DNA of 64,000 bases, taken from the NCBI GenBank assembly GCA_003508835.1, contig PUFA01000027.1, positions 2,852,001-2,916,000 of the forward strand. The letters run 5' to 3'. Below, piece after piece: positions 24,653 through 36,758 of this stretch; position 1 is the first letter of the stretch; every line of letters starts with the position of its first letter. The position numbers and the translations under genes are program-made. This DNA comes from Eonycteris spelaea (Eukaryota; Chordata; Mammalia; Chiroptera; Pteropodidae). The notes beneath the pieces are model-generated. The model was given only the letters and a program-made list of their open reading frames with translations. It ran no database searches and had not been told where the DNA came from.

Positions 24653-27600
24653 CTCAGTTTTGTATTTTAATGTGGCTATTGTTATTAGATACAGACCACA
24701 TAAGCAAAATCTCTTTGAGTTCTCTGATAATTTTTAAGAGTATCAAGGGATGCCGAGACCAAAATGTTTGAGAATAGCTCATCTACGGTGTAAGTGCCAG
24801 GCCTGGGCACTTTCCTACTTTTATTAAAAATTCTGTTTTAACAGTATACTGATGGTTGTCAAAATTTAGCAAGTAATCCTTCCACAGTTTTCACCAGCCA
24901 TCCTCCCTCCTGAGACTTTTATAACCTTTTTATTGACAGTGTGTTGTAGCTGTACAAATGGATGAATGGTTGTGGTCTCATTCATCCTTTGGCCTCCCAT
25001 CCAAGTGCAAGGAGGCAGCTGTCTTTTATGAGAAGCAGGCAGGTTAAACAAGATTGTGAAAGATCAAATTTCTTACGTATTTCATTGCAGATGAAAAGTT
25101 CAATAACTAATGGTACAAGGGCAATTGTTTTCATGCAGGAAGAGAACTTGTTTGTGGGTATTTTTTTTTTTTTCAATGTGTCTGGCAATAGCGGGGCAAT
25201 GATTTAACTTCCTAGGATGCTTACTTTAAGCTTAAAAATAATTTGCATTATGCCAGCATTAGAAATGGAATCTCAGAGTGCTGCCAATATAGACAACTGA
25301 AAGGAAGTAGAGATCTATATTGTTCAGAAGCTAAGCCTGGGGAGGCTCTGGTACTCTGCAGCTGTGTAAACAGAGCTAAAAACTCTTTGCTTCTCCTCTG
25401 TTAGTTAAGCAGTTGGTTCCAAGCAAGACCAAGCCATCCCATGATGATATGTGCAGAAACAAAAATGAAGGTAAAATCTCATTTTTAGGTTCAAGAAAAG
25501 CTATAAATTTTCCTTTCTTAAGGGATGTGTGTGGATATGACATGTAAAGGAGAAGCAAAGTTAACTGGGAAGGCAAGGGGAGGTGTGAAAATTACTTTCG
25601 TTTCTTTCCTTCTCAGTGGCCATATTTTTCTGTTTCATGTCTCCATTCTTTCTTCTATTGAAATTTAAGCCCATGAGCCATTTTTGTAATGGAACACCAA
25701 GAGTGACCCTCCCTATAATTAACTTCTTAACTAGAGAATAAGGCACTTCTCCAGGTGCCTCTCCATCCTCTGGGGGAAGTGATGAGAGGGGAAGATGCCT
25801 ACCTGAGACATCTTGATATGTAATTCCTGTGTTCAACAGAGAAAATGAGAAGAATTTTACAACTTAAATTTTAATATTAAATTAAATGACTACATTTAAT
25901 TAAAAAATACATTTTTTGAGTCATACCTCTTTAACTACATGCCTTCCATTTTTATAACCCATTTAGACTGAGAAGCTCCTTCTATTCTCTCTGAAGTGCC
26001 TTAGAATAATCTCTAGGAGCACAGACTGGGTTTTCTCAATCTGATTGTATTGCTATTAAATCAGTAACATGCTATACCTTTAGTGTATTTCTCTAATATT
26101 TTTTACATGATTGCAGTGAATTTTGAGTGATGACTTTGGTTATTGAATTAGTGTGGAATTAATGGGGCAAGGGTTAGCATTATATAAAAAAATGATAATA
26201 GAAAAAACAAGTTCAGAATATGGGACTCTGCTATGAGGAGAGCTGAGCAGGTATATAAATGCTTCGACTGATCACGGAATGGATGGAGCTGGGGAAGACT
26301 GAGCTGTCATTGTTCCTAAGCCAGTGTAGAGTTAAGCTCTAGAAGGCTGGTGGGTGGGAGAGTAAGTTGATGATCAGACAAGGAGGAGACTTACACCCAG
26401 AAGTAGGTTCGATTTATCCATTTGACCCCTTACTGTTTGTAAATGAAAGAGACCAGCTTTTTATGTGTTGGAAGCAAGTGAGCAGTAACTAGCAGCAGGT
26501 AGCTCTGATTCTTATTTTCTTAAACTTTTGAGAACATCAGAATTGCCTTTGCAATGACCTGCATTAGCCACAGGAAGCTCTATAATTCATGTTCCATATG
26601 CTTTGCTTCTTGATTTTGCTTTGTTTGATATGCAGGGAAATTTTGTGGGTCAGACGGGCAAACCCTGGTCCCACCCCTCACTCTACCCTTCCTCCCTCTT
26701 GAAAACCTGTGGAGTTCAGAGCTGACACTGCATTTAATGCCATTATTTAAGCCATGTCACTATGTGTAAAGGCCCATTCATTTACTCTAATGTGCACTTT
26801 CCAAACCCTATATGAGATGTTCTCTTGAGATTTCTTATTCTCCTAGGGGCTGATGCAAAGAGTCTGTTTTGGAGTAGATCCAAACGTCAATAAGAGCAAG
26901 GTCTAACACTGTGGCCCTACTACCTTTAAAAAGTGAAGTACGTTATTTGAAACATCACCACCTAATATAATTATTTAAAAGTTCCCTGGGTGTTTTTGTT
27001 GTTTATTTTCAAAATATTGGCTCTACAGCTGGTAACACCAACTTAAATGACCAACATTTTCATACATATTTATTGTTTGTAAAAAGACCTCTGCCCATTG
27101 CAGAAGTGTACTAAGAATACACCTTACTTCCCAAGGTGAACAAAGTTCTTCACAAGGAAATCACAACAAATACAGGATGTTCTTACTACCTGGTTTGTTC
27201 CTTAATGAACAGAACATATAGCTGAAGCCTTGCTATTTGACAGACTGGCAAAGGCAGATAAAAGTTGGGGAATGTGGAGGAGTGGGAAACTCAGGGTTTT
27301 CCGAGAAGTTTCCACTGGCTACTTTCGGTATAGAATGAGACAACTATTGTTTCAACACTGATTTTTATGATCGTGCATTTCATTTTTGACAGCAGAAAAA
27401 TGTCAAAAAGTAAGTCAGACTGGTTCTCATTGCAGAAGAATATGTAACTTAACTTCTCAGGTGGCTTCTGGAATTAGGTTTCAATCTCCTCTCGCCAGGA
27501 TTTTTGCTCATTGGTGTTGGCCAACAGTATTTTATTGACAGACCTGTCTTTTATCAGTTCTGTGGCTTCTCTTGAAAAAAAAAAATCAGAAGATCTACCT

Positions 27601-28255
27601 GCTTGGGTCCATATTCTTCCATGTCAACTCTCAGTTGCAGCTGGTTAGAGCTGCCTCCTTCAGGCCTCAGGTTTCTTCTGCGGCCTCAGTTACTGCTTTG
27701 CTCCCTCATGTTATCTGCCTGGCACATGTTGGACTTGGAATTTGTAACTCAGATTTTAAAAGTCCTTTGTGTGTGAATGACTCCGAACGCCATTCTGCAG
27801 CCCCCATCCCAAATTAGTTTCTCGTCCCGTCGGTATACTGCACCTGTGCATTCTTTCTGCCCCAAAGTCCCCTTGACACCCAAATGGTTTTTTCATCATT
27901 TCCTTCTTTGCCTTCCCTTCCCAATTTCACTGCCATCCTCTTTGCTCTCTCAAAGTTGAATTGTGACTAAAGCTTTCTCTTCTTCCTTCTTGACTGTGCT
28001 CTCTCCAGTCCGCGTTCCCTACACTCTGTCTTTCTGTTCACCTGTCATCTCCCGGCAGGTACAGTGAGTCTAGGTAGATGGCACCAGCCTCCCAGCAGCT
28101 TGTCTTACTTCTAGTTTCTGCTTCCATCTGTTTTGCAGGAAGGGACAGGGACGAGAAACGGCTTAAGCAAATTCCATTTTCATTTTGTCACTTTCTCTTT
28201 CAAAAAGCTGCTATGATTTTCTATAACGCATTATACCAAATGAAACGCATGTGTG

Positions 28256-28266
28256 CCCCCCCCCCC
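28256..28266. repeat. C11 homopolymer
   Basis: Eleven consecutive C residues in intron 1. No function is inferred. Confidence 0.9.
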
Positions 28267-28429
28267 AGCCCGAAAGGCCTCACCAGTTGCCTGCACGTAT
28301 CCATTTTCACCGACTCAAGTTGATATTTCTTGACTTAGGTTTATCTGTCATCTCTTGTACTCAGTCTGCTGGTTCCCTTTACCACAGGTTTTCACACATT
28401 CGTACCTTCCTTTCCTTTGCTAGTTCCTG

Positions 28430-28910
28430 ACCTCATTTGATATTCAGTTCAAATTCTACCTCTTTCTCAAAGCTCACCCTGGCATACTCCGCCAGACCAT
28501 GATTATTCTCGTGATTATTCTTGTGCTCTGCATTCCCTCAGGACTTGTATGTTGAGATGAACAGTATAATAGTTCAAAGCATGGATACGTTTGAATTTAC
28601 ATTCCACCATGTATTGACTATACAGTCTTAGGTCTTGCTGAGCCTCCTTTAGCTGAATTATGAAAAAGGCATTAGTAATAATCCAGCTCTCCTTGAATTA
28701 TTGTGATTAAAGATGATAATAAATGTGAAGTGCCTGGCACTCAGTAATCAATGAGCCCATATCTCAGAGAACATCTCAGTCACAGCACTTGCCCACAAAG
28801 TTGAGTTAGGCACTCCTTAAAGAACAGAATCTGGTTTTGCTCATCTTTGTACTCTGATGCCTTACAGAGTGCCTAGCACAGATTAAATACGCAACATATA
28901 TTTGCTGAAA
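28430..28910 (+). repeat. L2 fragment interrupted by a MIR
   Basis: L2-like text occurs at 28430-28555 (CAAATTCTACCTCTTTCTCA, AAGCTCACCCTGGCATACTC) and resumes at about 28790-28905 (CTTTGTACTCTGATGCCTTA, CAGAGTGCCTAGCACAG). Between them lies a plus-strand MIR (about 28555-28755: AGTTCAAAGCATGGATACG ... GAAGTGCCTGGCACTCAGTA). Confidence 0.6.
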
Positions 28911-30109
28911 AATGAAGACAGTGTGATCATGAATGGAAGATGGATTATTGTGATTATTATTGTTGTTATTTCACAAATGTTTGCCAGCACGCCATGAGCA
29001 GAAATATATATAGTAAGAACACAGGACACTTCTCAACTGTATGTTTTCAGCAGAAAGTGTGTCTTGAGGTGACTGCAGTTCTTCATTATCTTCTAAAGAC
29101 AATCACAGGAAGTTTGAGGATTTTTTCATTATTTTGGATTGTTTGGTTCTTTATTGTCTTCTATTGCTCTGTCATCTTCTTAGGGATACATTATATATTC
29201 ATTATAGTTGCATATGAGTAATATGCAAATGAATACTTATAACATTTATGGTTAGTTTTTTTTTTTACCTTTATTTTAGGAATTTAGATCAGAGGGGTTT
29301 CTTCATTTATATGTTTCCATTTTCTTAGTTTCCAGTTAGGGGCACAAAAAGAGACAAATACAATTATTGCTAAGTGGCGTGAGTCTTCTCCAAACTCATT
29401 TTATTGAAAATATTTCTGGCACCGTCACCACCAGCATCACCATCATCATTAACATTAAAATTAAATCTCACTCAGATAAATTTTCCCAAGAACTTGCCAT
29501 GGTGTTTATCTCCTGTTTTATGTATTCACAAACCTCTTTTGCTTTGAAAAGGGAAAGTGCCAGAATAAGCAATATTATATTCAGTATGCAAATGTAAGTT
29601 TTGTAGAAATAGGGTTGTACTGGAGATGAAATTAATTGTGACAGTTCAGGAAGAGTTTTGCAGAAAAAGAAGATTAACATGTTAGGCCTTCGGTGGCTGT
29701 CTTCCCTCATGCATATAATATTAGGCAAAATGAAATCTTCAAGTGCCCACGCTCAGTGGAATAATGTTTATTGAGTCCATAGAAATTTGAGCAGGGCACA
29801 TCTCTAAAGGTTTATGACAACTTATTTTCTTCTCTTGGTGTGGGGATGAATTGGTCCATTATCGTCCAAATTGGAAGTCAGGATGATGGTTCTTTTTTGA
29901 TTCTCTTATTTACTTATTTGTTTGTTTGTTAATAAACTTTTACAGAAAATGTGTTGCTTATTCTGAAGTTGCTATTATTCTTCAGAACAGAATAGACTAT
30001 AACATTGTATTTCTTCAAATATTAATATATACATAAAAGGGGAAGATTTTATATAGAGTGAGACCAGATCTAACTTAACTTATTTCTTTGATTATTTGAC
30101 ATAGACTAA

Positions 30110-30355
<246 letters not shown>

Positions 30356-30604
30356 TAGGACATGGAGGGAGGATAGAAAAATCACTTGATTCTTAGGGGC
30401 TGGCCAAGTGGATAAAGAAGATCCTCTAAAAGAATCCTTTTCTAATGCCTGAATAAAGATAGGGGATATCTATGGACCTAGATTAATGAGGTCATTGCCA
30501 TCTGCTATGTACTGATCAGACACCATATATGTGGTAGGGAGCATTTGGTCCAGAGATCCCCAAACCCCACGTTCACCCCAGACTTGAATAGAACCTTGAA
30601 AGAG

Positions 30605-30775
30605 GTCTGTGATATCTCTATTGTTAGAAATTCCTTAACCTTTCTGAGTTTCAGTTTCCTACCCTTAATATGGGACTAGTAATATTTTCGTGGGGTTGTG
30701 GGGATTAAAAGAGTTAATCTTATAAATCACATAGCAATACCAAAATATAGTTAATGCTTAATAAGTGTTAGTCTT
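30605..30775 (+). repeat. MIR-like SINE in intron 2
   Basis: CCTTAACCTTTCTGAGTTTC, AGTTTCCTACCCTTAATATG, GGGATTAAAAGAGTTAATC and TTAATGCTTAATAAGTGTTA follow the plus-strand MIR 3' half. It begins only about 265 bases downstream of exon 2. Confidence 0.75.
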
Positions 30776-32245
30776 AAGTTTTTTTAAAAAAACTACTGGT
30801 AAGAACATTTTAGGAGAAAAATAAAGAATGATGCCAAGAGATTTCCATGGTTTACTAAGTGGTATATATTTTTCAGCGTAAATAAGAATCGGAAGTCTGC
30901 TAAAGGGAAAGCCGCATTTCTCTCCCTGGGTGAGGGGTGGATAGTGTAGCAGACTCTGCCCCATAGACATAGAATTATGAGATAGTAAAGCTGAAAGAGA
31001 TTTTAGAGACCTTCTGTTGAGGCCCCTCTTTATGCCAGAAAGGCAGCAGACACCCCAGAGGTGAGATTAGCTTTTCTGCCTGCTAGACCTGGAATCGGGA
31101 CTCTCAATTTAATGCCTTGCCATCATATCATGTTTCCTTCTCCTATCGACTCAATCCAACAAATACTTTATCTCCAATTTGTTGCGGCAGAATAGAAATA
31201 GTCCGCATCTTATACAAAAACCAGATGCCAACGATATTTTGGAATAGTTTTCCAAAGAGGAAACTTCATATGCTTGTGTAGAGAAACCAGAGTGCTTCCT
31301 TCTACTCAGAGTTTTTCTTTAGGAAAGAGAACATATTTCGATGCCTCACAATCTGATAAGTGTTGTTTCATCCTGTAAGGCTGGGAGACCAAGGTAACAG
31401 ACTTATAACAATTATTTTCTGACCAAGTAAAACATAATTACCATTGCATTTTAGTTGTCTGGCATCATGTATCTCTCCATTCCATTACTCTGTGATTGAT
31501 GTAGTTATTTGTCCTTAACAGAGTGCATCATGTTTTCCCTGGGAAATCTTTGCTGTTATATATTCAGTCTCTGAGTGAAGTGGAGGTGAGAACTGACAAG
31601 GAATGGCTATTCATTTCTATGCAAAGCCAAAAAAAGAATTAAGCGATTATGCTTCCTTTCCTTCAAATGTCAACACTTACTGTAGTTTTAAAGCACCTGT
31701 TATCCTTCACTAATAACTGGTTTCCTTTTAAACTGACATTCTAATATCCAACTTAAATTTCACAGAATTACCGCAAAATGCGATGTGATATGAGAACTCT
31801 GGTTCCAAATTAGTCTGTCTGCTTCATCTTTGTCGTTTTTCACATTTGGGGGAAATTACAGGCAAACAAGAGTGATTGAAATAGGCCACCCTTTTTGTTT
31901 CAACCAAGCAGCCTGATGGAGATTTGGCTTGTTACATAGCAGACAGAGCCTGGCAGATTTGGGGCGGCAGATGGTGGGCGCGTGAAACACCTGGATTGTA
32001 GATGTTCCTGGGCCTCTACCTAGTACTGGAATTAGAGTCCCGTTGTCTTAGCCTCCTCCTTTCTGTGCTGTCCTGACTCTGCTCTATGGATTCCCATAGT
32101 GGCATAAGTGACATAGAATCATAGTCTCCTATCTCAGAGTTTTTAATTTGAAATATCCAAATGAAGCCAGATTTGAGGATCCACTGGACTATATCACTTT
32201 AAAGTCTACTTGGCTTTAAATCCTGTCCCTTGGCAACCAATACCA

Positions 32246-32269
32246 CCCCCCCCCCCCAAAAAAAAAAAA
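32246..32269. repeat. C12A12 composite homopolymer
   Basis: Twelve C followed directly by twelve A. Both are error-prone runs; no attached element is recognised. Confidence 0.9.
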
Positions 32270-32369
32270 GGTCCATAGACTATGAAGACTTGGTTTGTCT
32301 GAACAGCCAGGGCTGTAAGACAGAAGGCAGTAAAACTCAGCGGCTGTCACAGAGGCTTTCGAGTTGACC

Positions 32370-32560
32370 ATGGCTGGGAAACCTGGCTCTGCCCTTCACA
32401 GACTGGCCTTGAGGGGTCTGGGGCCTTTATGAACCTGTTTTCCTTCTGTAAAATGGAGAAAAGAGTGGTTCCTTCCCCACAAGTTCTGAGAGGACCCAGG
32501 AGATACTGTAGAACAGTGAAAGGCACAGACAACCTGGTTAGTAAGAAGCAGCCATACTCT
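32370..32560 (+). repeat. MIR-like SINE
   Basis: GAAACCTGGCTCTGCCCTTC, CTTCTGTAAAATGGAGAAAA and CAGTGAAAGGCACAG match the plus-strand MIR order. Open frames overlapping it are treated as chance. Confidence 0.65.
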
Positions 32561-34420
32561 GCTCCTGGGATCAGCTATCAGAGTAGGAGAATACAGTCCT
32601 ATAGACTGGCTGCCTCCTTTCATCACAGTCCCTGCTGGTGAGTCCATTTTCCAAAAATGCCCCGTTAATGCAAGGATCTTATAATTCAAGGCCCCTAGTT
32701 TTCTGGGATTATAGTGTTTTGTAGCTGAAAGGAACCTGAAATTAATCTATTCTGATTTCTCTTTTTCAAATGCTCTTAAGCCCTAGAGGCTAAAGCCTGT
32801 GAGCAGCCCACCTTTATCTCCAGTCTCAGGAAGGGACCCTTCTGGCCAGTTGTCCAAAGCAGAGGCCTGGGGTCACTCTTTCACCACCCCCTTCCTCAAC
32901 TGACAGTGAGCATCAGGTCCCAAACAGACACAACACTCTCCCCCACTTACTTTCTCCCTAAAATCTGCATGTCAGCCAGACTCAGCCACTTACATATCAC
33001 CTGTGGGCCCTGTTCCCTCTTGACGGGGAGTTTGCGAATTTTCTCCTTCCTCTACTTTCATCAAGTCAGTATCTAGCGTAGATCCTGCCAGTAGAATAGG
33101 CCTTCAGTCAAGGATTATAGAATGAACGAATGCATGAATGAGTGCATACATAACTAGTTAGAGCAGATCCAGAGTGCTGGTCACTGACGTCCTTCCCATC
33201 TGGAATTCCTTTGTACAAATGTCCTTGGAAGCTTCTGATCCTGAGTCTTAGGGATGTCAGGCAACTGACCCCTGTCATTGACTCCTAAGTTTAAGATTTT
33301 CTAGTTTTTATGTTGTTTATGGAGAGTTAGACATAGCTTCAGCCTTATAGGTTTAATATTTAACTCTTGAGGCTTATATTGTAAATAAAACAAATCTAGG
33401 AAAAAAAGAGAAACAAAATGCTTTTTAATGCTAGTCTGAGTCGCTAGTTTTGCCATTCCTGAAAACTAGTGCGAATTGGGACCACCCAGGGTGATTGTCT
33501 CCACGGAACCAGAAGACTGTGTACATGTAAAAAATGACCACTCTCTGCTCCTTCGGATGGCAACTGCTTACTTGGTTGTGGTATTATGGATGAAATCTGA
33601 TTTTAAAGTAAATATAGTGGCCACCATTTAAGACACAGAACCAATTTCATGAAAAATTGCCTTTAATGCAGTGAGGTGTTCTTAACGGGGCCACCCTGAA
33701 GTTTTGTCCTGCTCTTGGCCTTCTGCCGAACTGCTGCAAGGTATGATGGACAGAGGTTTCCTGGCCTGTCCTCACTTGTTCCTCTAATAACCGCAGAGCT
33801 GTCTTTGGCAAAGTGACTGATAATTCTCAGTTGGTAATTTTTCTTTCTTCGATTATCCTCTCTAGGTCTCAGCTGTGATTACTCTTCACAATTAGAAATA
33901 TCATTGGCTGAGGAAAACATCTTTAGCATGTTTTTAATTCCTAGTACTGTGAAATCACTCCTTATTGAGTCATTAAAACATATTAGGATTCTGTACCATG
34001 TACATGGAAAAAATCAAGAGTTTCATGACAGGGCACGTGGTGTAGCTGTCTTGGATGAAGTAACATTGTTTAGTTTAAGGTGCTATTCGGTGACAGATAG
34101 GGACTGCCTTTATTTCCAGTAAGCCCCAGTTACCTAATTTTGCATTTTTCATGGTCAACTTTGAGTGTGCTTATAGTTTTCCTAAGCTTATGTTACATCC
34201 AGATGGACATTTGTCCTTATTAATGTATGTCATTATATTGCCTGTTTCCTGAAGGATTAGAAAAGGCGGAAAGCAGGGAATGAGTTGTGGAGGTGCCTTG
34301 TATTGTGGGAGTAAAATTTTAGAGCTGGAGTTCAGGTGAGCTTTATTTGCATAATATATGTTGTGGATGTTAACCTGTGATTTACCCTTTAGTATGTTTC
34401 TTGAATGATTAAAGTTAAAA

Positions 34421-34440
34421 TAAATAAATAAATAAAAACA
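34421..34440. repeat. (AAAT)n microsatellite
   Basis: Short AAAT array (about 20 bases) in intron 2. Confidence 0.85.
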
Positions 34441-34804
34441 GATTGTGTACTTTTCTGCATAGGTCATACATGACAGAAAATTATAGAAAATATGCCCTAA
34501 TTTTATTCAAAAGGAAAAGATTAGGCAGATCTTTTTCTGTTCACTCTCTATAAACTGCATTAGAACTTCTCAGTTTCATTACCACTGGCATTCTGTTGTC
34601 AAATATTTTGTTGAAAGAATAAGGGAAGGTTAAAGATATTTTATTTTTTGATCCTAGAATAAAAATGATTTTGTTATGAGCGTGGAGTCTCTGGAAGTTT
34701 AGGTGACTCCTCACGGTGGTGTTGTAAAGGGGCTTTCTGAATGTGGTCCAGATGGTGGAAATTGGGCTCAATACTAAGATTCTATAGCAGTAGAATAATA
34801 TTTA

Positions 34805-34960
34805 CCCCAAAGCAGATATTCATTCATTCATTCAACACATTTTTTTTTTTTTTTTTTAGCATCTACTGTGTGTCAGGCCATGATCTAGATGTGAGGATAT
34901 AGTGGTGAACAGAATAAACACTTATCCGCTCCCAGTAAAGCTGATAGTCCAGCCACGGCT
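34805..34960 (-). repeat. L2-like 3' end fragment
   Basis: CATTCATTCATTCAACACAT, a T-run, then AGCATCTACTGTGTGTCAGG and GGATATAGTGGTGAACAGAA is an L2 3' end on the minus strand. Confidence 0.7.
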
Positions 34961-36643
34961 TAACTACTATACCACTCAAACTATTCCATATGGCTAAGAT
35001 GTATTTTGCTGCCTTAGTTTTTCATTTGTATTTCAGTAGGTGCTATAGTAATTCTCTTTTCTTTCATCTCTCCCCTTTGTCTTCCATTCTTCTTTTAACT
35101 TCATGATGTGAATGCTGATACAGATCTTCACTCTGCAGGTCCCTTTTCTCAGTTCTGTCTTCGCCTTCGTTGTATGCATAAACTTTGAAACTCGCTCCAA
35201 TATTTAAATGTTAAAATTGGAAAAGAACATGAACTGTGATATCTTCCCTGATAGAGATTAAACTGCTATTTCAGAATTTCGAGTTACCTTAGAGTGCCCA
35301 AAACCCTCAGTACTCTCTTTAGCCCTTATCGACCCCCATAATGGCAGTTTACCCTCTAGTGACAGACTTCAAAAATATCAGTGCCTTCTAAGCCTGAGGC
35401 AAATAACAACAGAAGTGTTGAGCTCAGAACTATGTACAAAGATGCATTTTGCTTTTTATCAGGGTGTAGTTTACCGCCTGGTAGTTAAGTAAAAATTTGC
35501 ATGAACTCTCTGCTTTAGATGCTAAGACATAAGTGATGCTTCACTGCTTTGCAAGGTACTCTGCATTCCTGAAGGAGGTAATGTGCCTGTTCAGGTGCCA
35601 AACTTGCCCCCAGGGAGGAAGGTGTGTCTGATAACTGGATATTTGGCTTTTGACAAACTTTAAGGCAGCTTTACTTCTGGAAACTCACAAAGCTTTCTTG
35701 AGAGGTAGTTGCCCATCAGATAGGATGTTATCATGTTTCAGACTTGGGGCAAATGCCTTGTCTTAAGAAGTAACTGTGTTATGAAAAAGAAAAAAAGACC
35801 TTAATGTTTAAAACCAGAGTCCTGTCGTTAACCTTCTTTAACTTGTATTCTGACTTGTCACTGTCCTGTGAAAATACAAACTGGCATAGGATCTGACTAT
35901 AAGGGGCTCACACACAAGATGTGGTTTTAAAATGGAATTTGGAAAAGGAAGTTCTTCTAAATGATTTTTTTATTCTATATTTTTCTCCGCAATAATTTTC
36001 TCTTTTGAGTTAATATGTCTAATAGAAGCCTATGAAAATCAGAATTAAGTAATGAGACATCAATATTGTTTACATGACTTAATAATTAGATTTTAGCCTA
36101 GCTTATTTTAAACCTTGGTAAACTTAGATTTACTGAAACAAATAGTGTATTTTACAGTTACAGATTTTCATAACTAATTTTACTTTTTAGTCAGATCCCA
36201 ATAATACCTTGTTTGCATAATTTCACACATGGGGCACGAATATTACAAACACACTCACTGAGAACTGATAGTATGTTTCTCAGAAGGGACAGGGATGTCT
36301 CAAAAACAGGCAAAATTTAAAAAAAAATTATATCCCAGTTAGAAATATTTTGCCTTGATGGTTTCTTCCAAAACCAGTGAGAAAAAGAAACTTTTATGCC
36401 ATGGACAGACAGAAGCAGGAAAAATATTCAACCAGCAGAGAAGGCATTGGGTTAGTAATTATTAAATGGAGCAATTACTGTGGGTTTTTTTTTTTTTTTC
36501 CATCCTTTATACACATGGTTATATCTATTTAGGGCTTTGGCCTGGTCTTCACAGCCAGGCATTTACCATTTTCCATTTCCTCCAGGAAAAGCATACATTT
36601 AGTTCTGTTATGAACTCTTGTTACTGGCATCTACTTTTTAAAG

Positions 36644-36758
36644 GCTGACATGCAGCAGAAGAAGGAACCTGTTCAGGACGACTCCGACCTGGATCGCAAG
36701 CGCCGGGAGACGGAGGCCCTGCTGCAGAGCATCGGCATATCGCCGGAGCCCCCTCTAG
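36644..36758 (+). CDS. DYNC1I1: DYNC1I1 exon 3
   Basis: The translation in phase is [17 protein letters not shown], continuing [21 protein letters not shown], residues 37-74. This matches the DYNC1I1-specific segment following the N-terminal helix; DYNC1I2 has a different sequence starting TDQKK here, as I recall. The acceptor is CTACTTTTTAAAG at 36631-36643 and the donor is CTAG then GTACTT at 36759. The length of 115 nt leaves one base (G), so the following intron is phase 1. This residual G with TC from exon 4 (acceptor at 39470) makes GTC, Val75. The [12 protein letters not shown] stretch is predicted helix within the dynactin/NudE-binding region. Confidence 0.95.

Noticed and set aside
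30386..30420. GGGGCTGGCCAAGTGGATAA resembling the head of an equine tRNA-type SINE
   Set aside because: The similarity ends after about 20 bases, with no SINE body or A-tail following.
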